Shown: piece by piece, positions 50,174 to 58,467 of the stretch
How positions within the stretch are numbered: the first letter of the stretch is position 1
Layout: the number at the start of each line of letters is the position of its first letter
Assembly: GCF_009184545.1 (NCBI RefSeq)
Contig: NZ_QJOW01000001.1
Location: forward strand, 620,001-684,000
Length of the DNA stretch: 64,000 nt
Direction of reading: 5' to 3'
DNA from: Halosegnis rubeus
Lineage (GTDB): Archaea > Halobacteriota > Halobacteria > Halobacteriales > Haloarculaceae
Made by a program: the position numbers and the translations under genes
The notes under the pieces: model-generated
Seen by the model: the letters and a program-made list of their open reading frames with translations, nothing else
Told to the model about the DNA's origin: nothing
Databases searched by the model: none

Positions 50174-50602
50174 CTACTCCAGCGCCTCGCCGATACGCTC
50201 CAGTTCGCGCCGGATGTCGTGGAGTTCGTCGCGAACCTTCCGGACCTCGCGAACGAGTTCCTCGTCGGCCTTCGAGGAGCCGCCACTCTCTTCGCCAGCG
50301 CCGGGTGCACCTCCGGGACCGCCACCCATGCCGCCCATGCCGCCGGGACCGCCGCCACCGCCCATTGCACCGCCCGGGCCGCCGCCCATCATGCCGCCCA
50401 TCATCTGAGCGAACGGATTCCCGCCCATGCCGCCGGGACCGTCACCGCCCATCATCTCTTCGAGTCGCTCCTCGCGCGAGCGGTCGTCGTCGCCTTCCTC
50501 GCGCTCGTCGGCGCGCTGTTGGCGAATCTCCTCGACGCGCTCGCGGAACGATTTCTCCTCGTCTCCTTCGCCGGACTCCTCGGGCTGTTCGTCGTCGGAC
50601 AT
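50174..50602 (-). CDS. Gly/Met-rich low-complexity protein with coiled-coil ends
   Basis: A 142-residue protein. The first ~50 residues are acidic and helical (SFRERVEEIRQQRADEREEGDDDRSREERLEEMMGG), the middle ~60 residues are a run of GGMGG, PGG and MMGG repeats, and the last ~35 residues (KADEELVREVRKVRDELHDIRRELERIGEALE) are a coiled coil. It has no recognisable domain. The repeats look like a flexible spacer joining two assembly helices. Convergent with the glycosyltransferase gene by adjacency. Confidence 0.75.
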   Translation of the reverse strand: MSDDEQPEESGEGDEEKSFRERVEEIRQQRADEREEGDDDRSREERLEEMMGGDGPGGMGGNPFAQMMGGMMGGGPGGAMGGGGGPGGMGGMGGGPGGAPGAGEESGGSSKADEELVREVRKVRDELHDIRRELERIGEALE

Positions 50603-50649
50603 ACCACGGCCTTGCTTCGCGCCCCGGATAAGGATGCTGGATGCGCCGG

Positions 50650-51372
50650 CTACTCGAACGACCCGAGCGACGACTGAAGCGGTCGCTCGTCGCAGTCGGT
50701 GAGTTCGTGGCCGACGAGATCGCGCATGTCGACCGCGTAGGTCGTGCCGTCGCGGTCGAGGACGAGAATCCGACCCTGCACGCCACGGACCGTCCCGGAC
50801 GCCAGCGTCTCGTGGACCGGCTGGGTCGCGAGGTCGAGAGCGTAATCGAACCGGAACGTCGCGAGCGGGTCGTACTCCTCGAGCAGTTCGTCCCACGCAG
50901 CAGCGTCGACCGACCGGGCGAGACTCGCGAGCTTGCGCCGCGTACGGACGCGCTGTGTCAGGTCTCGACCGAGCCGTTCTTCCACGTCTCTGGCAGTGTC
51001 GCCATCCGGGACCGTTTGGAGGTGTGCGCCGCGGTCTGCACCCTGCTCGCGGAGCCGGGTCTCCAGCCGGTCGCGGCGCGTGATACCGACTTTGAACACG
51101 TCGGGCGCGAAGGCGGCGAGATAGACGGCGTGCTCGCCGGTGCGCTCCCGGAGCGTCGATTCGTCGAACTGGGATTCGTGTCGTCGACAGTAGGGCGTCC
51201 GCGGCTCCTGACACGGGATGTGGTGGTCGTTCTGTATCGTCCCGGCGCAGTGGCGCTCGCCGAGTCCGTGCGTGAGTTCCGTCCCGGCTGTGAGCGTCAG
51301 CCGTTCGACGGGGCCGCCGCCCGCGAGCAAGAGAGCCGACTCCGGCACGGGACGATATCCGACGACCTGCAT
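50650..51372 (-). CDS. DUF2797 family protein
   Basis: A 240-residue protein. A zinc-like cluster spans CAGTIQNDHHIPCQEPRTPYCRRHES, then AVYLAAFAPDVFKVGITRRDRLETRLREQGADRG, which recalls a GIY-YIG nuclease core but has not been verified. The C-terminal part has beta strands (GTVRGVQGRILVLDRDGTTYAVDMRDLVG) like an OB fold. I recall DUF2797 by this order. The start could be GTG 51381 or ATG 51372; I prefer the latter. Function unknown. Confidence 0.82.
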   Translation of the reverse strand: MQVVGYRPVPESALLLAGGGPVERLTLTAGTELTHGLGERHCAGTIQNDHHIPCQEPRTPYCRRHESQFDESTLRERTGEHAVYLAAFAPDVFKVGITRRDRLETRLREQGADRGAHLQTVPDGDTARDVEERLGRDLTQRVRTRRKLASLARSVDAAAWDELLEEYDPLATFRFDYALDLATQPVHETLASGTVRGVQGRILVLDRDGTTYAVDMRDLVGHELTDCDERPLQSSLGSFE

Positions 51373-51412
51373 GTGTCCCACTTCGGCGAGACGCGCAAGT
51401 GTCTGCCGGTCG

Positions 51413-52336
51413 CTACTCGGCGAGCAGTTCCTGCACGCACCGCCGGACGGCGTCGTCGCTCGACTCCTCCGGTTCCCAGCCGAGCGCCGAGAGCTTCTCG
51501 ACGGACAGACGCATCCGGGGCACGTCCCCGGTCCAGCCGCGGTCGCCGCCGGTGAAGCTGTACTCAGGGTCGAGTCCCATCTCGTCGGCGACGATGTCGG
51601 CGATGGTCGTCACGCTCGTCGTCGTGCGCGTGCCGAGGTTGTAGGTGTTGACCGGCGCGTCGGCGTGTTCGACGACGTGACACATCGCGTCGACGCAGTC
51701 GCCGATGTGGAGATACGACTTCTCCTGTCGCCCGTCGCCGAGAATCTCCAACTCGTCTGGTGACTCCTCCAGCTTCTGGATAAAGTCGGGAATGACAGAG
51801 CCGAGTTGGAGCCGCGGTCCGACGATGTTGGCAAATCGGAAGTTCCACACCGTGAAGCCGTGGCTGTGGGCGAACACCGAGAGCAGCCCCTCCTCACCGA
51901 GCTTCGAGGCACCGTAGATGGAGATGGGTTCGAGGGGGGCGAAGTCCTCCGGCGTCGGACGCGGCGCTTCCCCGTAGACGACCGACGATGAGGTGAACGC
52001 GATGTGCTCGACGCCGACCGCGTGCATCCGTTCGACGACCGTCTCGGTGAGTTCGTTGTTGACGCGGTACTGTTCGATGTCATCGCGTGCCGCGTCCTTG
52101 TCGGCAGCGAAGTGGAAGACGATGTCAGTCTCCGGCGTGATGGCCTCGACGACTGTCTCGTCGTCGATGAGGTCCCCTTCGACGACGGTTGCGTCCTCGT
52201 GCACCCAGTCGCGCTCGCTGTTGCGGAAGTCGTCTACGACGACGACCTCGTTGTCGGCGACGAGTCGCTCGGTGAGGTGCGAGCCGACGAAGCCCGCGCC
52301 GCCCGTGATGACGATACGCTTGTTCTGGAGGTCCAT
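51413..52336 (-). CDS. NAD-dependent epimerase/dehydratase family protein
   Basis: A 307-residue extended SDR. It has the Rossmann GGAGFVGSHLTERL (about 12-25), an acidic NAD-selecting VVVDDFRNSE, the FHFAADKDAAR strand, the catalytic SSSVVYGEAPRPTPEDFAPLEPISIYGASKLGEE (Tyr and Lys of Y-x3-K), and RFANIVGPRL. It probably acts on a UDP- or dTDP-sugar, which fits the nearby glycosyltransferases; the exact sugar is unknown. Confidence 0.93.
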   Translation of the reverse strand: MDLQNKRIVITGGAGFVGSHLTERLVADNEVVVVDDFRNSERDWVHEDATVVEGDLIDDETVVEAITPETDIVFHFAADKDAARDDIEQYRVNNELTETVVERMHAVGVEHIAFTSSSVVYGEAPRPTPEDFAPLEPISIYGASKLGEEGLLSVFAHSHGFTVWNFRFANIVGPRLQLGSVIPDFIQKLEESPDELEILGDGRQEKSYLHIGDCVDAMCHVVEHADAPVNTYNLGTRTTTSVTTIADIVADEMGLDPEYSFTGGDRGWTGDVPRMRLSVEKLSALGWEPEESSDDAVRRCVQELLAE

Positions 52337-52406
52337 ACCGACCCTCGCGAGCGCGCTCCCGTAGACGTTCCGAAAGCAGGAAGCCCGGGCGCTCACGAGT
52401 GTACGT

Positions 52407-52943
52407 ATGAACGACTCCGATGTCGTCGTCTGTCGGCTCAGCCACCGGCCGGGCCGGGACGACCGCATGACGACACACGTAGGGCTGACGGCGCGGGCAC
52501 TGGGTGCCGACCGCGTCGTCCTCCCCGACAACGCCACCGGGTCAGCCGAGACGGTCCGAGACATCACCGACCGCTTCGGCGGTCCCTTCGAGGTCGAACT
52601 CAGCGGCGAGACGAAGGCGCTCGTCCGCGGCTGGGATGGGACGGTCGCACACCTGACGATGTACGGGCTCCCGGTGCAGGACGTGGAGACGGAGCTACGC
52701 GAGGCAGTCGCGTCCGAACCGCTGCTGGTCGTCGTCGGTGGCGAGAAGGTCCCGTTCGAGGTGTACGACCGCGCTGACTACAACGTGGCCGTGACGAACC
52801 AACCCCACTCCGAGATTGCGGGGCTGGCCGTGTTCCTCGATAGAGTGTTCGACGGCGCGGAGCTGGAACAGCCGTGGGCGAATGCAGACCGAGTCGTCGT
52901 GCCGAAAGAGACCGGGAAGAAAGTCGTCGAGCCGGACGAGTAG
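52407..52943 (+). CDS. trm56: tRNA (cytidine(56)-2'-O)-methyltransferase
   Basis: A 178-residue SPOUT-fold enzyme that 2'-O-methylates C56 in the tRNA T-loop, an archaea-specific modification. Segments are VVVCRLSHRPGRDDRMTTHVGLTARALGADRV, HLTMYGLPVQDVETELRE, LLVVVGGEKVPFEVYDRADYNVAVTNQPHSEIAGLAVFLDR with the knot motif VVGGEKV. It precedes tfe in many haloarchaea, as here. Confidence 0.94.
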   Translation: MNDSDVVVCRLSHRPGRDDRMTTHVGLTARALGADRVVLPDNATGSAETVRDITDRFGGPFEVELSGETKALVRGWDGTVAHLTMYGLPVQDVETELREAVASEPLLVVVGGEKVPFEVYDRADYNVAVTNQPHSEIAGLAVFLDRVFDGAELEQPWANADRVVVPKETGKKVVEPDE

Positions 52944-52952
52944 GGCAAACAG

Positions 52953-52985
52953 GTGACACCCGCAGGTCCCCGACCGGTGTGTCAC
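52953..52985 (+). terminator. Possible bulged hairpin after trm56
   Basis: GTGACACC (52953-52960) can pair with GGTGTGTCAC (52976-52985) apart from a two-base bulge, ten bases after the trm56 stop. No run of T follows, so it is at best a weak terminator or a mRNA-stabilising element in the 160-base gap before tfe. That gap also holds the TATA-like TTTAAAC around 53072, matching the tfe promoter. Confidence 0.3.
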
Positions 52986-53103
52986 GCAGTCATCTGGGTC
53001 GGCCGGGGCAGGCCACAGCGCACGGGGCCGGTGGTGCGCCATCGGTCATAAACGCGGGGTCTTCCCGGAGGCTTTAAACAACTTCCTCACCCTATTTTAG
53101 GTA

Positions 53104-53640
53104 ATGGCGTACGATGACCTTCTGGAGAATCCAGTCATCCAAAAGTATCTCCACGAGCTCGTCGGTCCGACGGGTATGCCGGTCGCGGCGGCACCACCCG
53201 AGGGGGAAGTGACCGACGAGGAGTTGGCCGAGGAGTTGAATCTGGAGCTGAACGCGGTGCGGCGCGCGCTGTTCATTCTCTACGAGAACGACCTCGCGAG
53301 CTACCGACGGCTCCGCGACGAGGATTCGGGGTGGCTCACCTACCTGTGGACCTTCGAGTACGAGAACATCCCCGAACAGCTCGAAGAGGAGATGCACCGG
53401 CTGCTCGACGCGCTCATCGAACGGCGCGAGTACGAACTCGAAAACGAGTTTTATCTCTGTGAACAGGACTCGATTCGCTTCGAGTTCGGCGAGGCGATGG
53501 AGTACGGCTTCGAGTGTCCCAACTGCGGCGAACAGCTCGTCGACATGAGCAACGCACGGCTCGTGGACACGATGGACGAACGCATCGACTCGCTGCGCGA
53601 TGAACTCCACCGCCATCCGAAGCAAGAGGCGGACGCCTGA
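53104..53640 (+). CDS. tfe: Transcription factor E (TFE)
   Basis: A 178-residue TFIIE-alpha homologue that helps open the promoter. The winged helix is about 1-85 (LLENPVIQKYLHELVG...VTDEELAEELNLELNAVRRALFILYENDLASYRRLRDE). A zinc-ribbon fold is at about 115-150; only two cysteines (FECPNCGEQ) plus YLCEQD are evident, so three of the four usual ligands are visible. ATG 53104 follows TATTTTAG. Its stop TGA overlaps the next ATG by one base. Confidence 0.93.
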   Translation: MAYDDLLENPVIQKYLHELVGPTGMPVAAAPPEGEVTDEELAEELNLELNAVRRALFILYENDLASYRRLRDEDSGWLTYLWTFEYENIPEQLEEEMHRLLDALIERREYELENEFYLCEQDSIRFEFGEAMEYGFECPNCGEQLVDMSNARLVDTMDERIDSLRDELHRHPKQEADA

Positions 53641-54317
53641 TGGTCGTTCTCGCGACGAAACTCTACGTCGGCGGCGATGCCGGCGACCGCGCGCTCGACT
53701 CGCTCGACTCGCTCGTGGCCAACGACCTCGGTGACCTCGACGTGGAGTGGACGACTGGCCTGCGCGACGACGACTTCCCGTCGGTGACGCTCACCGGCGA
53801 CGACGCGCCCGTGGCCAGAAACGTCCTCACCGAGGAGTGGGGCGCGATTACGCCCCACCGCGACGCCGGCGAGACGTACGTCGGCACGCTCGACTCGTGG
53901 GACGAGGACGGGTTCGTTCTCGACGCCGGCGAGCCGGTGTACATCCCGACGGACGAACTCGGACTCGGAGCCGGAACGCCCTCACAGATTCGGACTCGAT
54001 ACGGTCTCGTCCAACACGTGCCGTTGCGATTCGTCGAGGGTGAGGAGGGGGAGCCGGCACGACTCGCCGACTCGGAGCGGGACCGCCTCTACGACTGGAC
54101 GCGCGCCGACAACGGCCGCGTGAACGTGAACTCTGCGACGCGTGCGGAGGTGCGTGCAACGGTCAACCGTTCGGGCCACGCCGAGGATATCATCACGGTC
54201 GAGCGACTCGGCCTGCTCGAACAGAGTATCGTCTGTCGACCGGCGACGGACCCGCCGGGGCTGTTGTCCGACATCGGTCCGCATCTCCCCGCGGAGATGC
54301 TCTGTATCATCCCATGA
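53640..54317 (+). CDS. DUF2110 family protein
   Basis: A 225-residue protein with an N-terminal alpha/beta unit (VLATKLYVGGDAGDRALDSLDSLVANDLGDLDVEW), an OB-like central beta region (ETYVGTLDSWDEDGFVLDAGEPVYIPTDELG) and a helical end (SATRAEVRATVNRSGHAEDIITVERLGLLEQSI). I recall DUF2110, which follows tfe in archaea, with suggested RNA binding. ATG shares a base with the tfe stop; overlaps the next gene by 4 bases. Confidence 0.88.
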   Translation: MVVLATKLYVGGDAGDRALDSLDSLVANDLGDLDVEWTTGLRDDDFPSVTLTGDDAPVARNVLTEEWGAITPHRDAGETYVGTLDSWDEDGFVLDAGEPVYIPTDELGLGAGTPSQIRTRYGLVQHVPLRFVEGEEGEPARLADSERDRLYDWTRADNGRVNVNSATRAEVRATVNRSGHAEDIITVERLGLLEQSIVCRPATDPPGLLSDIGPHLPAEMLCIIP

Positions 54318-55165
54318 ACCGACGGCTCGCACTCGGAATCCTCGGTCTCGGTCTCCTCGCGCTCACCGCCGGGTGTACGAGCTTTCTCGGCCCGGGCGAG
54401 CCGGACCCCGGTGACCTGACCGCAAACGAGACGTACGACTGGGACGCCGGCGTCGACGCAGACCTCGACGTGAACAAGCGGAACGTGACTGCCGTCTTCG
54501 ACGTTCGGAACCGCACGGACGGGCTCGACGACTCGGACCCGACGTTCCGGTTCTACGGTCGCGGCACGCTCGCGACCGAACAGCCCCAGCGACTCACGGC
54601 GGTCCAGTTCCGGTACGCGAACGGGACACAGGTCGCCTTCGAGAGCGTCGACGGCGAGGCGCGCTCGGTCGTCACCTACACCAACGGCACGACGGCACAG
54701 CTCCCGGTGTTGTCGGTCGAGCGAACGAACGACCGGACCGTCGTTCACCTACCGACGAACGAGAGCGGACAGTTGGGCGTCACGCTCCCGAAAGACGGCA
54801 AACAGGTATCGTTTCCCGACTACGTCGAGGGAAGCTACCAGATGCGACTCCCCGAGAGCGCCCGCGTCGGCGTCCCACTCCTCTCACAGGTGCGGCCCGG
54901 GACGAGCGACCGAACCGTGGCGAACGACCGGCTCCTCCTCTCGTGGGAGGGCGTGGACGCGCCGACGCTCGTCGTGCGCTACTACCTCCAGCGTGACCTG
55001 CTGTTGTTCGGCGGTCTCGCAGTCGGTGCGACCCTCATCGGGCTCGGCGGTGCGCTCTACTACTACCGCCAACTCCGCGCGACCCAGAAGAAACGCGAGG
55101 AGGTGGGCCTCGACATGGATATCGAGGACGACGACCGGAATCGACCGCCGCCCGGGATGGGGTAG
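54314..55165 (+). CDS. DUF5803-like lipoprotein with C-terminal TM
   Basis: A 283-residue protein. A signal (RRLALGILGLGLLALTAGC, lipobox at Cys-21) precedes an extracellular beta-rich domain with many N-x-T/S sites (TANETYDWDAGVDADLDVNKRNVTAVFDVRNRTDGL). A membrane helix at about 230-255 (LLLFGGLAVGATLIGLGGALYYYRQL) is followed by a cytoplasmic basic/acidic tail. I recall the family DUF5803. Co-translated with the DUF2110 gene. Confidence 0.85.
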   Translation: MNRRLALGILGLGLLALTAGCTSFLGPGEPDPGDLTANETYDWDAGVDADLDVNKRNVTAVFDVRNRTDGLDDSDPTFRFYGRGTLATEQPQRLTAVQFRYANGTQVAFESVDGEARSVVTYTNGTTAQLPVLSVERTNDRTVVHLPTNESGQLGVTLPKDGKQVSFPDYVEGSYQMRLPESARVGVPLLSQVRPGTSDRTVANDRLLLSWEGVDAPTLVVRYYLQRDLLLFGGLAVGATLIGLGGALYYYRQLRATQKKREEVGLDMDIEDDDRNRPPPGMG

Positions 55166-55203
55166 CGGCGAAGACTGAAGCCGCGGGCTGCCGAAAGGCG
55201 GGC

Positions 55204-55887
55204 ATGCGCGCTGGAATTTTAACCGTCGGCGATGAGCTGCTCGCCGGCGACACCGTCGACACGAACGCGACGTGGCTCGCTGAGCGGTTGACGGATCGGG
55301 GCGTCACCGTCGAGCGAATCAGTACCGTTCCCGATCGCACGGAGGCGATTGCCGAACTCGTCGCCGAGTACAGCGACCGCTACGACGTGGTCATCGTCAC
55401 CGGTGGGCTGGGACCGACACACGACGACGTGACCATGGACGGCGTCGCCGCCGCGTTCGGCCGTGAACTCCGGACCGACGAGCAGGCGCTCGAGTGGCTC
55501 GAAGCAGACGGCTACAGCCGGGGCGACCTCGCAACCGGGACCGCGGACTTGCCCGAGGGAAGCGACCCGCTCCATAATGAGGCCGGCGTCGCTCCGGGAT
55601 GTATCCTGGAGAACGTCTACGTCTTCCCGGGCGTCCCCGACGAGATGAAGGCGATGTTCGAGTCGGTCGCCGACCGCTTTGCCGGCACGATACGCCACGT
55701 CGAACACGTCACGATAGACGAAGCCGAGAGCGCGCTCATCGAGCGATTCGCGCAGCTGCGCGAGCAGTTCGGCGTGAAGGTCGGTTCGTATCCCGGCGAG
55801 ACGGTCCGGGTGAAGATCGAACACGAAGACGAGTCGGTCGTTCGGGAGGCCGCTGCGTGGCTGGAGGCGAACGCCGTCGTCAGTTGA
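55204..55887 (+). CDS. CinA-like molybdopterin-binding domain protein
   Basis: A 227-residue MoaB/Mog-like fold protein of the competence-damage (CinA) family, N-terminal domain only. Motifs: ILTVGDELLAGDTVDTNATWLAERLTDRGV (about 5-34), YDVVIVTGGLGPTHDDVTMDGVAAAFGREL, then GVAPGCILENVYVFPGVPDEMKAMFE. The amidase domain of full CinA is absent. Possible roles are NMN/ADP-ribose-related nucleotide handling or none known. Overlaps the small convergent gene by 8 bases. Confidence 0.9.
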   Translation: MRAGILTVGDELLAGDTVDTNATWLAERLTDRGVTVERISTVPDRTEAIAELVAEYSDRYDVVIVTGGLGPTHDDVTMDGVAAAFGRELRTDEQALEWLEADGYSRGDLATGTADLPEGSDPLHNEAGVAPGCILENVYVFPGVPDEMKAMFESVADRFAGTIRHVEHVTIDEAESALIERFAQLREQFGVKVGSYPGETVRVKIEHEDESVVREAAAWLEANAVVS

Positions 55888-55996
55888 CGAGCTTGTAGTA
55901 CCAGCCGCCGACGAGCGCCAGCCCGCCGAGGGCGACAATCCAGCCAGCCACGTCGATGATGCCGGTGTTGACCGACTCCTGAAGCAGTGTAAACAT
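55880..55996 (-). CDS. 38-residue single-TM microprotein
   Basis: ATG at 55996, TGA-type stop at 55880, giving MFTLLQESVNTGIIDVAGWIVALGGLALVGGWYYKLVN read in parts: a short amphipathic start and one membrane helix (about 13-33) with a basic/aromatic end. Coding character is good and small TM proteins of this size are known from haloarchaeal proteomes. It overlaps the convergent CinA-like gene by 8 bases. No function can be inferred. Confidence 0.6.
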   Translation of the reverse strand: MFTLLQESVNTGIIDVAGWIVALGGLALVGGWYYKLVN

Positions 55997-56098
55997 AACC
56001 GGGCCAACGACTCCGGCCGTCTTAATCAGTTCGGAGTCGCCTTTCGGTTGCGGCGAATATCTCGAACTGTTTATCTTTCCACGGTCGAACGTACGGGT

Positions 56099-57268
56099 AT
56101 GTCTGGCACAATCGAGCGCCCGAGCATGGAGTTCGACCTGCCGAGCGAACACCGGATGATTCGCGACACCGTCCGGGACTTCTGCGAGGCCGAAATCGAG
56201 CCGATTGCACAGGAGATCGAGGACGAGCATCGGTTCCCGCGGGAAATCTTCGACCAGCTCGCCGACCTCGACCTGATGGGCGTCCCCGTCCCCGAGGAGT
56301 ACGGCGGCGCTGGCGGCGACTACCTGATGTACGCGGCCGTCGCCGAGGAACTTGGCCGAGTCTCGGGGGCAATCGGACTTTCCTACGTTGCTCACACCTC
56401 GCTGGGGCTGATGCCAATCGTGAAGTTCGGGACGGAGACTCAGAAGGAGAGGTGGGCCAAGCCGCTCGCCCGCGGCGAGGGGATGGGTGCGTGGGCGCTC
56501 ACCGAGCCGTCGTCAGGGTCCGACGCCAGCGACATGGATACGATGGCCGAGAAGGATGGCGACGAGTACGTCATCAACGGGACGAAACAGTTCATCACGA
56601 ACGCGAACGTCGCGAACTCCGTGCTCGTGAAGGCGGTCACCGACCCCGACGCCGGTTACGGCGGTATCTCGACGTTCATCGTCGACCCCGAGGAGGACGA
56701 CGGCTTCGAGGTCGTCGAGGTGTGGGACAAGATGGGGCTGAACGCCTCGCCGACCTGCGAACTGAAGTTCGACGACCTCCGCGTGCCCGAGGACCGACTG
56801 CTCGGCGAGGAGGGCGACGGCTGGGAGCAGACGAAGGCGACCCTCGACGGTGGCCGCATCTCCATTGCCGCCCTGTCGACGGGGCTGGCACAGGGAGCCT
56901 TCGAGGCGGCCCGCGACTACTCGACCGACCGCGAGCAGTTCGGCTCGCCCATCTCGAAGTTCGACGCCGTCCGCGACATGGTGGTCGACATGGACCGGAA
57001 GATCGAGCGCTCGCGGCTGCTCACCCACAAGGCGGCGACGATGTACGACGCCGGCGAAGACGTGACCCGGATGTCTGCCCTCGCGAAACTCGACGCGTCC
57101 GAGGCGGCCCGCGAGGTCGCAGAAGACGCCGTGCAGGTCCACGGCGGCTACGGCTACACAACCGACTTCGCGCCACAGCGGTTCTACCGCGACGCGAAGC
57201 TGATGGAGATCGGCGAGGGAACGAGCGAGATTCAGCATCTCGTCATCGGTCGCGAACTCGGCCTGTAG
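56099..57268 (+). CDS. Acyl-CoA dehydrogenase
   Basis: A 389-residue FAD enzyme of fatty-acid or amino-acid breakdown. N-terminal helical domain (PSEHRMIRDTVRDFCEAEIEPIAQEIE), beta domain with the FAD-binding GMGAWALTEPSSGSDASDM and the KQFITNANVANSV strand. C-terminal domain with TDREQFGSPISKFDAVRDMVVDMD, VHGGYGYTTDFAPQRFYRDAKLMEIGEGTSEIQHLVIGREL. The catalytic Glu in the MEIGEGTSE region (about Glu-373) is present. The ATG at 56099 is about 27 bases after a TATA-like GTTTATCT, so leaderless. Confidence 0.95.
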   Translation: MSGTIERPSMEFDLPSEHRMIRDTVRDFCEAEIEPIAQEIEDEHRFPREIFDQLADLDLMGVPVPEEYGGAGGDYLMYAAVAEELGRVSGAIGLSYVAHTSLGLMPIVKFGTETQKERWAKPLARGEGMGAWALTEPSSGSDASDMDTMAEKDGDEYVINGTKQFITNANVANSVLVKAVTDPDAGYGGISTFIVDPEEDDGFEVVEVWDKMGLNASPTCELKFDDLRVPEDRLLGEEGDGWEQTKATLDGGRISIAALSTGLAQGAFEAARDYSTDREQFGSPISKFDAVRDMVVDMDRKIERSRLLTHKAATMYDAGEDVTRMSALAKLDASEAAREVAEDAVQVHGGYGYTTDFAPQRFYRDAKLMEIGEGTSEIQHLVIGRELGL

Positions 57269-57307
57269 GACCGACGGGACTTACTTTTCGACCGCCGACC
57301 GTCGGGT

Positions 57308-57991
57308 ATGGGAACACCGCTCGACACGCGAACCGAACAGGCACGCGAGGTTGTAGACCGGCTCTACGCCGAATACCCCGAGCCGACGATTTCGCTCAAC
57401 TTCGAGTCCCGGCTCGAACTGCTCATCGCGGTCGTGCTCTCGGCGCAGTGCACCGACGAGCGCGTGAATCAGGTGACCGAAGACCTGTTCGAGAAGTACG
57501 AGTCGGCCGAGGAGTTCGCCGCGGCGAGTGAAGAGCAGTTGGCGGAGGACATCTACGGTATCACCTTCCACAACAGCAAGGGCGGCTACCTGAAGGGCAT
57601 CGGCGAGCAGTTGGTCGAGAACCACGACGGCGAGGTGCCGGACACGATGTCGGCGCTGACGGACCTGCCGGGGGTCGGTCGCAAGACCGCGAACGTCGTG
57701 CTCCAGCACGGCCACGACCTGACGGAGGGAATCGTCGTCGACACACACGTCCAGCGCATCTCCCGACGGCTCGGTCTCACCGAGGAGGAGACGCCGGCGA
57801 AAATCGAACGGGAGCTGATGGAGTTGATTCCCGAGTCCGACTGGAAGGAGTGTACCCACCTGTTCATCGAGTTCGGTCGCGACACGTGTACGGCCCGCAG
57901 TCCGGCGTGTGACGGCTGTCTGCTCGCCGATATCTGTCCATCCGAGCAGGGCGATTCGGAGACCGACCTCGCGAGCGGCGAGCCGTGGTGA
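57308..57991 (+). CDS. nth: Endonuclease III
   Basis: A 227-residue base-excision DNA glycosylase/lyase for oxidised pyrimidines. The helix-hairpin-helix and catalytic lysine are in DLPGVGRKTANVVLQHG (Lys about 124), the catalytic Asp in VVDTHVQRISRRLGL (about 142), and the [4Fe-4S] ligands are C-x6-C-x2-C-x5-C in TCTARSPACDGCLLADIC (about 200-216). Full length and intact. The 3' end overlaps the Nudix start by 4 bases. Confidence 0.96.
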   Translation: MGTPLDTRTEQAREVVDRLYAEYPEPTISLNFESRLELLIAVVLSAQCTDERVNQVTEDLFEKYESAEEFAAASEEQLAEDIYGITFHNSKGGYLKGIGEQLVENHDGEVPDTMSALTDLPGVGRKTANVVLQHGHDLTEGIVVDTHVQRISRRLGLTEEETPAKIERELMELIPESDWKECTHLFIEFGRDTCTARSPACDGCLLADICPSEQGDSETDLASGEPW

Positions 57992-58467
57992 AGAACTGGC
58001 GCGACGTTCGCCCCCAGGTGCTCGGCGTTGCGCGCCGGGGCGAGGAGCTACTGGTCGAGTACTACGAGGGACCCGACGAGCAGTTTCACCGACCTCTCGG
58101 CGGCGGTATCGAGTTCAACGAATCGAGCGCCGAGGCTGTCGTCCGGGAGTTCGATGAAGAACTTGGAAACGCAGTTGAGCCGGGTGAGGTGCTCGGCACG
58201 ATAGAAAATCAGTTTCGATGGGACGGCGAGTCGTTCCACGAACTGGCAGTCGTGCGTGCGGTATCGTTTCGGGACGAGGCGGTCTACGAGCGCGAACAAC
58301 TCACCGTCACGGAGACGGACGGGTCGCGTCGGCCGGCGACGTGGGAACGACTGGAGTCCTTCGACGATGAGACGCCGCTCCTGCCTGCCGGTATCGAGCG
58401 ACTACTGCAGGGTGAAGAGACGCACGTCGTCTCGCCGGCTACAGATACCGAATCGCGTAGCGAGTGA
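57988..58467 (+). CDS. Nudix hydrolase
   Basis: A 159-residue Nudix protein. The box G-x5-E-x7-R-E-x2-E-E-x-G is read in GGGIEFNESSAEAVVREFDEELG (split: GGGIEFNESS, AEAVVREFDEELG, about 36-58), complete. Substrate could be a damaged nucleotide or dinucleotide; its co-translation with nth suits nucleotide-pool cleaning. The start is GTG 57988 overlapping the nth stop (GTGA); GTG 57985 is an alternative. Its last 29 bases overlap the convergent DUF7321-like gene. Confidence 0.87.
   Translation: MKNWRDVRPQVLGVARRGEELLVEYYEGPDEQFHRPLGGGIEFNESSAEAVVREFDEELGNAVEPGEVLGTIENQFRWDGESFHELAVVRAVSFRDEAVYEREQLTVTETDGSRRPATWERLESFDDETPLLPAGIERLLQGEETHVVSPATDTESRSE

Noticed and set aside
50305-50460. Gly-rich run as a possible sequencing artefact
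   Set aside because: The frame stays open, ends in a normal coiled coil and keeps a normal start, so it is treated as a real low-complexity region.
52944-53103. Small RNA gene between trm56 and tfe
   Set aside because: Only a bulged hairpin and a TATA-like box are visible; nothing matches a known RNA family.
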